The notes beneath the pieces were generated by a model, which saw only the letters and a program-made list of their open reading frames with translations, did not search any database and had not been told where the DNA came from. A stretch of 64,000 bases of DNA, from NCBI RefSeq assembly GCF_947179165.1, contig NC_077242.1, forward strand, positions 37,891,097-37,955,096. Direction: 5' to 3'. This DNA comes from Solanum dulcamara (lineage: Eukaryota; Streptophyta; Magnoliopsida; Solanales; Solanaceae). Each line of letters starts with the position of its first letter. Positions within the stretch are counted from its first letter, which is position 1. Made by a program: the position numbers and the translations under genes. Positions 35,756-48,489 of the stretch are shown one piece after another.

Positions 35756-36370
35756 TGATAAGAATCGGGTTACTTGAATAAACAAGAAACTAATGTAGAA
35801 GCAAAAATAAATAGATTAAAAACAAGAATCAAAAGATATGCGAAATTGGAGAAAAAAATTCCGAAATTTAAAAGATGTGCTAAGAACATTAATTGATCTT
35901 AGTATTCAAAAAATAATGGATTAAAGCTAATTTATGATACTAACAGAGCAATTCAAGAACTTAGATCAAAGAGTGATCTAGACTCCTGTTTCGAAGAAAC
36001 TAGAGACAATAAATATTAGAAGACTAATTACCTTTTTTAATTTAAGAATAAGAACCCAAAAATATCAAGTTAAAAAATTAATCTTATCTTCTAAGAATTG
36101 TTCTTATAAGATTGTAAGATAAATCCAAGCAGTCACACATGAAGGTGTAAGGAAGAAAAACTCTCAATTAATAATAATGTTGTCTGCTCAAAATAATAAA
36201 GCCTACCCCTATATAGAGAAAAAACTATTCCAAATAGAATGAGATCAGAATATACTTTTATGTAAATAATAAATAAAACCTAACTAGAAAACTTTAAACT
36301 AGGAAAGCATATAAAAATAATATCGAAAATTCTTCTCTAGGGAAATAAGAAAAAGTTACCAACTTTGATC
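35756..36370 (-). repeat. Probable gypsy D 3' LTR
   Basis: Noncoding stretch directly downstream (minus sense) of the gypsy D polyprotein, starting TGATAAGAATCGGG. The TATA-like text CTATATAGGGGTAGG on the minus strand lies near 36210. The right end at about 36370 follows a purine-rich stretch (GAGAAGGGGCC on the minus strand). No second LTR is available to confirm the ends. Confidence 0.4.
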
Positions 36371-36714
36371 AAAATATGTGGCCCCTTCTCAAGTCACTTG
36401 CATGTGACTTTTCCTTCTTTTTGGGTGAGGATTTTAAGCTCCTTTCTTGGCCAGAAATTCAGCCTTATGTGGTCCCCAATATTCTTCTATTTGTATTTGG
36501 AATTGAAACATAAAACATATGTAGTACTTAGTCTATTCTTCACCATAATTGGTGGACTCATTCTTGATTTTTTCTTCCATGATAAGCATCTTTTCGAGTT
36601 TTCATTGTAGCCCAATAATCTTGGCTTGCAACTCCTTATCTTAAGACCTTGATGATTGTCTTCTTAGGGCTTCTATAGCGTCATCCTTTTTCATGGAGCT
36701 ATCATCCCCCATCC

Positions 36715-37560
36715 ACCTCTTCTTGAAAAGAATTCATCCTCGAATTTGACCCTACATCAAACAAGGACAAGTCAGCAACATTGAAAGTAACACTTACTTG
36801 ATATCCAGGCAGATCCAAATTACAAACATCGTCTCCAATTTGCTTAAGAACTTTGAAGGGTCTATTGCCTCTAGGATGCAATTTAGACTTCCTTTTGGAA
36901 GGAAATTGTTCTTTGCGTATGTGAATCCAAACTAAGTCTCAGGCTAAAAAATGACTTATTTTCGTTGTTTGTTTCTTCTCAAGGCAACATGTTTATTTCG
37001 CCTTTTAATGGCCAATTTAGTCTGCTCATGTATCTTTTCATTATCTCATCTTTATTCTTTCCATCAAGACTAGCAACATCATTAGTAGGAAATGACACTA
37101 AATCAAGAGGAGTAAGGGGGTTAAAATCATAAACAACTTCAAAGGGAAAAGACCCAGTAGAAGAATGAATAGTTTTATTATAATCAAATTCCACCAAAGC
37201 AAGTGATCTTCCCAATAAGATAATTTCTCTTTCAAAACAACCCTCAACATGTTACCTAAAGTTCTATTCACTACCTCAGTTTTCCCATCAGTTTGTGGGT
37301 GACAAGAAGTAGAAAACAACAATTTGGTCCCTAACCTTCTCCAAAAAACACGCCAAAAACTTAACATCCCTATCACTAACAATAGTTCTAGGTATGCCAT
37401 GGAATTTCACAACCTCCTTAATAAAAAAATCATCCATATGAGAAGCATCATTAGTTTTCAAGCATGGAATAAAATGAGGCATCTTGGAGAATCTATCCAC
37501 CACAACAATGATGCTATTCTTTCCATACTTCATTTTTGGTAAATCTAAAAAAAAATTCAT
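36715..37560 (-). pseudogene. Gypsy D integrase and polyprotein end
   Basis: 37288-37560: MNFFLDLPKMKYGKNSIIVV, VDRFSKMPHFIPC, GIPRTIVSDRDVKFLACF (integrase core). Next HPQTDGKTEVVNRTLGNMLR, then HSSTGSFPFEVVYDFNPLTP at 36979-37215. The end near 36730-36780 reads like DVGSNSRMNSFQEE. Three frames are needed to follow it, so the gene is dead. Confidence 0.82.
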
Positions 37561-38221
37561 AGAGATATGTATCTAAGGTGAAATTGAAATAGGCAAGGAG
37601 AATACAATCTGTGTGGTAAAATCCTAGATTTAGCATATTTACATTTTAAACATTATGCACAGAATATTTCTACATCATTGCGCATGCCAGCCCAATGTTT
37701 TCTTCCAGCAAATATATCTAAGATTTTTGGTACTCAAAAGTGTCCCATAAGACCCCCACAATGTTCCTCTCTTATAAAAACATCATGCAATGAACATATT
37801 GACACATATAACCTATTTTTTCTTGAAAAGGAATACATCACACAAAGTGAACTTCTCAAAGGTTCCCTTCAAACATGCAACATAAGTAACCCCAAAGTTG
37901 AATCATTAACATACAAAGTTTTAATGTAATCAAGTCCCATCAACTTAGAAGTAAGAGTAGAAACATTAACATACCTTCGTGAAGATGCATCAACCACCAC
38001 GTTATTCTTACCTTGTTTGTATAAAATCACATAAGAAAATGTCTAAATGAACTCCACCCACTTGGCATATCATTTACTTAACTTACCTTGAATTTTCAAG
38101 TACCTCAATAATTCATGGTCAGTCTTTATCAAAAACTCATACGACCACAAGTAATGTTGCCAAGTAGCCAAAGTCCTTACTTGTACAATTCACGATCATA
38201 AGTAGAATAATTCAATATAGC

Positions 38222-38524
38222 TCAACTCAATTTCTCACCAAAATATGCAATAGACTTAGAATCTTGCATTAAAATAGCTTTTGTACCTTTTCCACTAGCA
38301 TCACATTCAACTTTAAAAGATTTGGAAAAATCAGGTAATTGTAATAAAGGAGAAGAACATAACTTATCTTTCAAGACATTAAATGCATGCTCTTGTTCTT
38401 TTCTCCAATTCAACACCTTATTCTTTTTAATGACTTCTGTTAATGATGCAATAATTGTACTAAAATCCCTCACAAATCTCCTATAAAAGCTAGCAAGTCC
38501 ATGAAAACTCCTAACTTCAGTCAC
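38222..38524 (-). pseudogene. Gypsy D RNase H start
   Basis: VRSFHGLASFYRRFVRDFST, then NWRKEQEHAFNVLKDKLCSS, PLLQLPDFSKSFKVECDASG and SIAYFGEKLS. This is the connection between RT and RNase H typical of gypsy pol, with the first RNase H aspartate (CDASG) present. Downstream, 37561-38221 is full of stops. Confidence 0.85.
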
Positions 38525-38539
38525 ACTCTTAGGAATAGG

Positions 38540-39444
38540 TCATTCTTTTATTGCTTTAATTTTATCTTCATCAACTTCAACACCATTCGAGCTAACCACA
38601 AAATCAAGAAAGATGACTTTTTCAACACAAAACATGTACTTTGATAGATTAGCATATAATTTTTGCTCCCTAATCACATTAAAAACTAACCTAAAGTGTT
38701 CTACATGTTCTTTAAGAGATGTAGAAAAGATCAAAATATCATTAAAATACACCACAATAAATTTTCCATGAAAATTCTTAAAGATATAGTTCATTAGCCT
38801 TATGAAAATACTAGGTGCTTAAGTTAGGCCAAATGGCATCACTAACCACTCATACAATTCATACTTAGTTTTGAAAGTAATTTTTCGGTCATCTCCAGGA
38901 TTCATTCGAATTTGGTGGTATCCACTTTTTAAATTAATTTTAGAAAATATTTTAGATCCATGCAATTGGTCAAGCATATCATCTAGGCGGAGAATAGGAT
39001 GTTGATACTTTACCATTATTTTGTTGCTGGCATGACGATCCACACACATTCTCCAAGTTTAATCTTTTTTTGGTACCAAGAGCACGTGAATAGAACATGG
39101 GCTCATAAACTTTCTCTAACAAAGCCCTTTTTAAGTAATTGATCTATTTGACTTTTTAGTTCTCTTGTTTCATCGAGATTATAAGCAGGCCTATTCAAAA
39201 GGTGAGATCCAGGAACAAAGGCAATTTGATGTTCTATTCCTCTCAAAGGAGGTAATCCCTTAGGGATATTTGGAGGAAACACATCGCCAAAATCTTGAAA
39301 AAGTTTTGAGACAATACTAAGCAAAGAAAGAGTTAAATAGTTAGTGTTCGTAATTTCCCTATAAGTAAGAAGGACAATGGGAAACCCCTGTTTTTTTTGC
39401 AAGTAAACACTCACTATTTTTTCACCTTCAACCTCTTTCCTCAC
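38540..39444 (-). pseudogene. Gypsy D reverse transcriptase, active site changed
   Basis: 39103-39444: IPKGLPPLRGIEHQIAFVPG and ELKSQIDQLLKKGFVRESL. 38819-39049: [52 protein letters not shown]. 38540-38794: KFIVVYFNDILIFSTSLKEH. The catalytic YFDD has become YFND (GAT to AAT, about 38742), which would abolish polymerisation. Stops separate the three blocks. Confidence 0.87.
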
Positions 39445-39710
39445 CTATTTTTTTTATCACTCTTTCCAACCTTTTTTTTCCTCTCATTTCTGCCCTCTCT
39501 CTCCTCACGCCTCACTTGATTTTTTCCCTCTCTCTCATTTTTTCCACTCTTTATTTTCGATCCATCTGTATGTTTTCATATTATTTCTTTTAGTCATTAT
39601 TAGTCTTCATACACTTGAGAAGGAGTTAAGGGTGCAAGAATATACTTCTTCCGCTTATATGCAAGAGAGTACTTATTTCTCCTCCTATCATGAAAAAAAT
39701 ATCTATCATA

Positions 39711-39960
39711 TTACCAGGATCGGCCTAAAAAAATATGACAAACTTGCATTGGTAAAACATCACAGAGAACTTCACCAGAATACTCCCCAATAGAAAAATA
39801 AATCATGCATTGTTTACTCACCTTGAGCTCTCCACATTTATTTAGCCATTGAATCTTGTAATTGACTTTATGTTTCGTACATGGAATCCCCAACTTATCC
39901 ACCGCATATGAGCTCATCACATTAGCACAATTATCATTAACAATAATTATTGTGCAAATT
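39711..39960 (-). pseudogene. Gypsy D protease end, truncated
   Basis: SSYAVDKLGIPCTKHKVNYK and QVCHIFLGRSW at 39711-39920 belong to the retropepsin region preceding RT in gypsy pol. The upstream active site and gag are missing because the element stops at about 39960, where the LTR of gypsy G begins nearby. Confidence 0.7.
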
Positions 39961-40015
39961 CTACCCTTTATCCCACATCGTGTATGAGAAATATTTTATT
40001 TTTGTGCCTCATTAA

Positions 40016-41253
40016 TGTCACTCTACGAGTCTACATTCTAGGCGCGTCCGACACTTAAAAGCCATTGTTGGTTACCAAGTGAACCCTTGGCCTGGCTAAC
40101 TACTCAGCGAAAGACTCAACTCAATAATGATAGTTGGACAGTGAAGGGTAACCAAAAGAATTCAAATTTAACTTCTCAAATAACTCTCAATACTCTGAAA
40201 TATATAAAATGAAATGTTGTTTAAACCAAACTGTGAAAGGTTAGACCAACTCATCTCCATCTCTGTCTATGTCTAGTCTATGAAGTCTCTAACTGACTCT
40301 GAGTAGGTACCGGGATAATATGGCTACCTCAAAGGACTAATAAAATAAAGAATGGATAATTAAAAGAGTTACTTAGAATGCAAGAAGGCCTCACCAAAAG
40401 CTGAAAGGAAATTGATCTTCAATGATACACCTGTTGAGGATTTCTATCATTTGTATCTGCATCATTTCATGATGCAGCGTCGAAAGATGTCAGTACATGA
40501 AATATATGGTATGTAAAATAGCATAAATGAAACATACTCAAGAATACTCAAATGAATTAACACTAAAATAACTCAACTCAATAAAGGATGCAAATATAGG
40601 AATAAGACAATGCTTTAGAAAATACAAATAGTGAATGCAACTCAGTATAAAAATAATATTTTAATCTTTGGAGAGTTTCTCTAACTGACAACTATAACTA
40701 TAAGGGATGTAAACTCATCTCATGGATCCAATAAAAGTCTGTATCAGGGATTGAAAAGAGGAATCACGCTAACCAATGGTACGGTCCTATCCTACGCTAG
40801 TACATAGTGTATGGGGTTTGAGTTATTTTAAACTCTTCCCAAATTGGTACTCGATACTACTCCTAAAATATATTATTATGCACATGAACTCAAGTGACTG
40901 AAAATACTTAGGATAATATCTCATTAGTCTCATTAAAATTTGCTCAATTCAACTCTTCTCAAGTTCATATATTCTCTTTAAAATAGTTATATTTCTCATT
41001 TCAGTAAATGCATAAATATAGCTCTGATTTCTCAACTCAATCTCAAGATAAATATTTAAATGCATATTTATCAAAACTCATTTAGACTCGATAATGATCA
41101 TGCTAAAAATCAGTGAATGAAAAAATTTTCAAAACTCATGCTCAAACTCCTTTCTCAATTTAAAACAAGAAATATATAACTCTTTTATCTTAAAATAATG
41201 TATATCAATAAGAAATGTCAACACTCAACTAGGGTTTATGTGCATGTAAACAT
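40016..41253 (-). repeat. Gypsy G 3' LTR, distal part
   Basis: Noncoding stretch interrupted at 41253 by solo LTR F and continued at 52832-53823 (the target duplication AACAT is at both junctions). The start near TGTCACTC at 40016 is inferred from the TG rule and the family's GTGACA end. The total LTR would be about 2.2 kb. Confidence 0.5.
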
Positions 41254-43264
41254 TGTAATACCCCAAAAGTTATAACGTCAAAACGAATAAAAAATTTCAA
41301 GAAAATTTGACTATTTGAGAGTCTACGAATCGACCTACGAGTCATAGGCACTCTTATGAGTCATATGAGTGACTTGTCGGAATGATACTAAGGAAGGGAA
41401 TTTGATTAAGTCTGGAACTGAGTTTACGAGTCAAGTTGATGACTCGTGGAAATTTTGATGACTCTTAGAAGTGAGTCGTATGCTTGAGTTCTGCATATAA
41501 CAAGTTTCAAGATTTTTGCTATAACTCAAAAGGACGAGTCATAGAAGTAATGACGACTCATAGTAATGAGTCATAGAAGAAGATCATAGGCTCAGGTTTT
41601 TATGGTTGCAAGGATGAGACGTTTCTACGACCTGTAGGAATAGTTATGATTTGTAAGGACCTAGTCGTAGGGTCTGTTCGGCCAGATTTAATAAGGGGTA
41701 TTTTGATCTTTCTCTATGTTTCATTAATATATGTGGTCGTGTGTGAGACTAGATTCTCATCTATTAACTAACCCTAAGTAATCCTAACCCTCTCATTCTC
41801 TCATTAACTCCCCAAATCACAAAATATTCTCTCCCAAGGTTCCTCTCAAGAATCTTCTTCTTTATTAAGAAATTTACTTGGGTTTTCTTCAAGATTAAGT
41901 CTCCTTTTCAATCACAAGACTAGAATTCATCAAGGTATGTGAGACTTCATCCATGGATACCTTCCACTAATGGAATCCCAAAGCTTTCCCTCTAAATTTT
42001 CTATGATTCTTTTATTCAAAAAGCCTAATTCTATGATAATGCATTGGGCCTTCTTATTCATGATATATTATATGATTATTGATACTATTATGCATCTAAT
42101 TGATACTATTTTCATAAATTATGTATGGGTTGGTATAAGTATATGGTCATATATATTTTTAACCTAATTTTCATGATTTTCAAGTAAGTTGTTCATGTAT
42201 TCAAGTTTCTAATCTAATTTCAAGTATAAGATATGATTATGGATTTCAAGTATGTTCAAGATATGAATATCATTCAAGTTATGAAAAGTGGTGACTTAGG
42301 AGCCTTAGTTGGTGACCTAGGAACCTGATGTTATGTATCATGTAAGTGTGATTTGTGATGTTGAAAGGCTTTTGCTCACATTGCAGTTATGATATGAAAA
42401 TGAGTTATTCTATGAAATATGAAGTTTATGAACAAGCTTCTGACTATACATTAAGTATGATTATTATGTTAGGTATTCCGTGAGATTTGACTTACCACCG
42501 AATGAGGCTTGAGATGGGGGCTTGACCTACGGGGCCCCTATATAAAGTCTCTAGTCTCAGAACTACGTGCCACCGTAGATTTGCCTTATGGCCTAGCTAG
42601 TGGATCCACATATAACACATTTTCATGACCCACCTAGTGGGATAGAGTTCTACCTTGGCAAGTAGCCTATCGTTTCGCCGATGTACGAGTAGACATTGAG
42701 ATTCAATGTTATAGCTCATATGATATTATTATTGGTTACGGTTCTATCACACATACGTATACTCTTTATGTACTCTTTATGATTTCACCTATGCCTTTCA
42801 AATGCTTTGATCAACTATGATTTTCTCATGACTCTACTTATCATCTTATTTAGCATGTACGTTATTTGATCATTGCATATCATATTTAATATTGCATACC
42901 ATGCTCGTATACTTAGTACATTCAAACGTACTAACACATAATTTTGACTACATTGTATCATAATATAGAGGTTGACGAGCACATCCATTCTCCATATGGT
43001 TAGATTTGAGTTCCTAATTCCGTTATTGGTGAGTCCTCATTTGTCGAGGGACAGATTATGGTTTCTTCCTTTCATTTTAAAGATTTTGTTATGCTACATT
43101 GAGGGTGAGCTAGGGGTATGTCTTAGCCCCTGGCCATATTGACTATGTGGAGGCTTGTTAGACACAAATGTAGAAGTCTATGTTATCTTGATTCTTTTGG
43201 GGTTATGCTCTGTCCATTGGACTTTTATGAGTTTTTGCTTATTATTTACCTTATGTATGCTTAT

Positions 43265-45511
43265 TGTCACAACCTGACCTAGGGCTTAGTCATAACAAAG
43301 CGATTGGGATGCGAGGGACCCCAATCATAAGCCATCTTAGCATACATCGCATACATAAGGTAAAGATCAACATAAACATGAGAGGAAGTAATCATTAAGT
43401 GGGGAATGAGACTAAGGGAGATCAACTCTATAAACGTCTAACTGGACTACACCATAATATCATTTAAAATGCCTCTAGTCTAGTCTTTGACGGGGGATTA
43501 GGACAAGCTCCTAGCTCACCCTAATAATAGAAGAAAGTGTAAACAATAGTAACATGAATAAAAGTCTGATCCTCGGTAGAATGAGGACTCACCAATTTCT
43601 TTGAAATGTAAAGCAAATCTCTAGCCACGAGTGGGGTGATCATGAGTGTCGTTCGTCCCTACATTATAAGACAATGTAGAAAAAATATCCGTTAGTATGT
43701 TTGAATGTAATAAGTATGTGAGATATGCATAAATAAGTAAATAACGTAATCAATATGCCATAGGATGCATGACCAATCATAATGAACATGAGTATAGTTT
43801 AAAAGCAATTTAAATCATAAGAAACTCTTGGTCAATGGATATCATAAGAACTTCAACTTTACACTCATAACTTGACATCTTATAGCTTTAACTTGAACTT
43901 TTGTGGGATAGGACCTTTAACCGAAAACTAAGACCATGTGAGCTATTACATGTAATTCGATGACTCCTGCATTGAGATAGGATGATGACTCCTGCATCAA
44001 AATAGAGGAGGCTACCTTGCCAGGGTGTACTCCAAAAATAACTCAACTCAACTCAACTGTGCTATGGGTGGATCCACTAGCTAGGTCATTAAGGCAACCT
44101 ATGTGAGCAACATAGTTTGGGACTGTAAGTTGCTATTAGGATTCCCTTGGGTAACTAACGGGTTATCGGATCGAACCCCTCTTAGAAGACCTCTCAGTGC
44201 TTAGTCAATATCCCAACATAAACTCATAAACATGATCATAACATAGTAGGGAAAGATAGTAACTGCCTATCAATCCATCTTTAAGACATATTAGGAATAG
44301 CTCATCTATTGAGTGATTCATAAGAATCCATAATTTTGGTGAGAAGTGTCCTTATCACCATCTTTAAACATCTTTTGATCTTAACTCTGATCATCATCAT
44401 AACTTTAGCTTTACAATCACAAATCTTAACTTTAACTCATATAAAACTTTCATTGGAAATTATTTAACTCATGATCAACTCATAACTCATCTTAAAATCA
44501 TAATTCATACTTGGAAATTAGGGTAAAACATGAATGTATGATCAACTGAATGGAAAATGATGAAATTGACTTGAAAACTTGCATGATCATATACTTTCTA
44601 TCAGCCCATACATAATTCATAAAGATAATATCATTTGGAAGTATAATTGAAAAAATCCATAATTCATAACATGAAACCTAAAGATCAATATAGAAAAATT
44701 CATGGAAAAACTCTTCAAGTCAATGCAATAGCCATCAATCTATATCAAAATAGACTCATAATCATAATTTGAATCATAATTCATGTAATTGGAATAGAGA
44801 TCATAAACCCATAAAATCCCACACTTAAATTTAATAAAAACTTGAGAAATTGATTGGGCTTCATGGATAAAAGAATCAATGAATCAATACCCACATACCT
44901 TAAGTGAGAATACCAAGGAATTTGGAAGAATTTGAGAGTTTATGATGGACAGATTGAGTGAATTTCTTTGAAGTCTTCAGTGGGTTCCTTGAGAGATCTT
45001 GTAGAGAGAGAAATATTTGAGTAGGTGAATTGTGAAGAATGAATGAAATTAAGGGTTTAGGGTAGTTTATAGAGTAGAATTAGGCCCTAAAAATGTCTAG
45101 ATTCATTAACTAACAACTAGGGAAAAGTCTAAAGTGCCCTTACTTAAAAACTGAATTCGGACAAAAAATTTCTCCCAAGTCCGCGATGCAGAGTTGCTCC
45201 TGGATAGGCTAATTTTTTGCAAATGAGATTTTTGGCCAGATTTTAATTCGGAGAAAAATTACACTGAATGGGAAGAGGTGGGCGACGTGGAGTTTCCATG
45301 CACCTCACTATTTTGTGTGATTTTTGACTAAATTCATCTTTCGATACATGAATCCTAAAAATTCACTAAGACCATCCCCCCATAGGTTTTGACCCCCTGA
45401 TCTACATTCCGGATTCGGATTTTCCAAAAAGAATAAGGATAATATGTTATGCGATTGACCCATTTCCAAGGCATTCTTAAGGCACTTATGAGCATTTTGA
45501 GGAATCTTACA
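43265..45511 (-). repeat. Gypsy E 3' LTR, 2247 bp
   Basis: TGTCACAACCTGACC...GGAATCTTACA. A 300-bp run (44338-44637) is, by my reading, identical to 51566-51865 in the other LTR, while the first 70 bp differ at about a dozen positions. Confidence 0.93.
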
Positions 45512-45530
45512 ATATCTCTCCCTTGGGAAC
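45512..45530 (-). other. Gypsy E polypurine tract
   Basis: The reverse complement reads GTTCCCAAGGGAGAGATAT, ending at the 3' LTR boundary; it primes plus-strand synthesis. Confidence 0.8.
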
Positions 45531-45749
45531 ATTCGTCATTGAATGAGATTTAACGTATAATAAGAAGGATACAGAAAGAGGACTAGCGACCCATCATGAT
45601 TATGATGACATCTTAAAATGCATGGAACATGTAATATTCAACTTAACATAAAATCATAATTTTAAAATCAGCTTTTTCATGAACATGCATGAATATGAAT
45701 GACATAGGAGGAATTGAATACATAAGAGTTCAACTAGCCTGAATAAGAA

Positions 45750-47088
45750 CAACTTACTACTTTAGGCTTGAGTAGAGGGAAAGAGGTACAGGTATCGTTT
45801 CATCATATCTGCCTCCTCATCCCAAGTAGCACTTTTTACTTATTGATTCCTCCATAGCACTTTGACAGATACAACTTCTTTGTTTCTTAACTTCTTAACT
45901 TGTCGGTCTAAGATTTCCACCAGAACTTCCTCATAAGTCAAATTCTCCTCAACACTTACATCTTTCAAGGCACAATGGAGTTTGGATCACCCACAAACTT
46001 CCTCAACATAGACACATGAAACACTGGGTGAACCATAGCTAACTCGAATGGAAAATCTAACTCGTAAGCCACTTTGCCAACACGTCTCAATACCTTATAA
46101 GGTCCAACGTATCCAGGACTCAATTTCCCTTTCTTTCCAAAATGAATTACACCCTTAATGGGTGACACCTTTAAATAGACCCAATCATCCACTTCAAATT
46201 CAAGCTCTCTTTTCCTAACATTGGAAAAGGACTTTTGACGACTTTGAGCCATCTTCAACCTCTCTTTTATGAGTCTTACCTTCTCCATAGAATCAATAAC
46301 CAAATTTGGGCCAATCAAGGCCATTTCACCTACTTCAAACCATCCCACCGGAAACCTACATCTCCTCCCATAAATGCTTCAAAAAGAGCTATTTGGATGC
46401 TAGAGTGATAACTATTATTATAGGAAAACTCAATCAATGGAAAATGTTCATCCCAATTTCCTTTGAAATCAATAACACACGCCCTTAGCATATCTTCTAA
46501 AGTTTGGATCGTTTTTTTGGCTTGACCGTCTATTTCAGGGTGAAAACCGGTACTTCACTTAACCTTTGTGCTGAGACCCTTTTGAAACGACCTCCAAAAA
46601 TATGAAGTGAATTGTGTACCTCGATCCGATATGATGGAAAAGGTCATACCATGAAGTCTTACTAACTCACATACATACATCTTAGCATAGTCTTTGGCAT
46701 CGTATGAAATGTTAACTGATAGAAAGTGAGCCGACTTGGTCATCCGATCTACAATAACCCAAATGAATCATGTTGCTTTACTACAAGGCAAACCCGTTAC
46801 AAAATCCATAGTTACATCTTCTCATTTCCAAGTAGGAATTTTAATATCTTGGGCTAGACCTCCCAGTCTTTGATGCTTATCTTTAACTTGTTGGAAATTT
46901 GGACACATAGCTACAAACTCCACTATGTCCTTCTTCATGCCATTCCACCAATGCACTTCTCTCAAATCATGATACATCTTAGTAGAACCTAATTGAATCA
47001 AGTATTGGGTACTATGGGCCTCCTTTAATATCAACTCTCTCAACCCATCAACGTTGGGTACACACAAACGGCCTTGGTAACATAGCAC
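45750..47088 (-). pseudogene. Gypsy E integrase and chromodomain
   Basis: 46822-47088: zinc-finger region LRELILKEAHSTQYLIQLGS ... MCPNFQQVK, in which the last cysteine pair CxxC reads CPNF, so metal binding is damaged. 46555-46743: TKSAHFLSV ... VRLHGMTFSIISDRGTQFTS. 45965-46348: QSRQKSFSNVRKREL, DDWVYLKVSPIKGVIHFGKK, GPYKVLRRVGKVAYELDFPF, HPVFHVSMLRKFVGDPNSIV. The chromodomain remains (VEILDRQVKKLRNKEVVSVK then VLWRN) follow at 45770-45960 with stops. Chromodomains steer such elements to heterochromatin. Confidence 0.88.
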
Positions 47089-47150
47089 ACCATCTCCACC
47101 TTGGGTGAAAGCCTCAATGGATGTTTTGGCAATTGAACCAACATAGGATC

Positions 47151-48487
47151 TTAGTCTTGCTTGGCCTTGACATTCGCTACAAGAGACGATTCTGAACCAT
47201 TATAAACAAGAACACCTCCATCATTGGAATCAACCAAACGCACACCTAAATGTGCCAACCTATGAACATTTTTAATCAATTCTTTCTTATCTTTTTCAAC
47301 ATGTGCCACACTACTCATGGACAACCTACTTAGTGCATCGACAACCATATTTGCCTTACTCGGATGATACAATACACTTATATCATAATCTTTCAACAAC
47401 TCAAGCCATCTCCTTTGCCGAAGATTCAACTCTTTTTGCTTAAACCTATATTGTAAACTCTTATGATCAGTGAACATATGACACCATAAAGATAGTGTCT
47501 CCAAATCTTTAAGGAAACACAATCGCCGCTAGTTCAAGATCATGAGTTGGATAGTTTCATTCATACACCTTAAGTTGCCTATAAACACAACCTATTACCT
47601 TACCATGTTGCATCAATACACAACCAAGACAAACCCTTGAGGTATCACAATACACCGCGAAACCATCGGACCCTTTTGGCAAGGTCAAGATAGGAGCGGT
47701 AGTGAGACGATCCTTCAATTCTTGGAAACGTATTTCACATGCTACCGACCATTGAAACTTCACCTTCTTTTGGGTCAACTTGGTCAAAGGTGACGAGATT
47801 GATGAAAACCCTTCCACAAATCTCCTATATTATCCAGCTAGGCCCAAGAAACTCCTACTATCCGAAGGAGATAATGGTCTAGGCCAATTCTTAACCGCTT
47901 AGATTTTGTTAGGATCAACCATAATACCTTCACCGGACACAATGTAACCAAGGAAGGACACATCCCTTAACCAAAACTCACATTTGTTAATCTTTGTAAA
48001 TAGTTGTTTGTCTCTTAGAGTTTGCAATATAATCCTCAAGTTACTTGCATGCTCTTCCTCATTCTGAGAGTAAACCAAAATGTTGTCGATGAATACAATC
48101 AAAAACATATCTTGTATTGCTTGAACACCCCATTCATTAAGCTCATGAAATCTGCAAGAGCATTGGTCAAGCCAAACAATATGACTAAAAATTCATAATG
48201 GCCATACATTGTCCGAAATGAGATTTTGGGAATGTCACACTCCCTCACCCTTAATTGGTGATAACCAGAACGAAGGTCTATCTTGGCGAAGTAACTTGCC
48301 CCTTGCAATTGTCAAATAAGTTATCTATTCTCAGAATTGGGTACTTATTCTTGATGGTTACCTTATTCAATTGCCGATAATCAATGCTCATATGTAGTGA
48401 ACCATCCTTCTTCCTAACAAACAATATGGAAGCACCCCATGGATAAATACTTAGCCTAATGAACCCCTTGTCTAACAAGTCCTTCAA
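47151..48487 (-). pseudogene. Gypsy E reverse transcriptase and RNase H
   Basis: 48278-48487: ELLDKG-type entry [40 protein letters not shown]. 48099-48308: [35 protein letters not shown]. 47899-48108: [20 protein letters not shown], where the catalytic FIDD has become FIDN. 47557-47817: KFQWSVACEIRFQELKDRLT, VYCDTSRVCLGCVLMQHGKV. 47151-47522: the RNase H end with [38 protein letters not shown]. Frame breaks occur at each junction. Confidence 0.9.
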
Positions 48488-48489
48488 TT

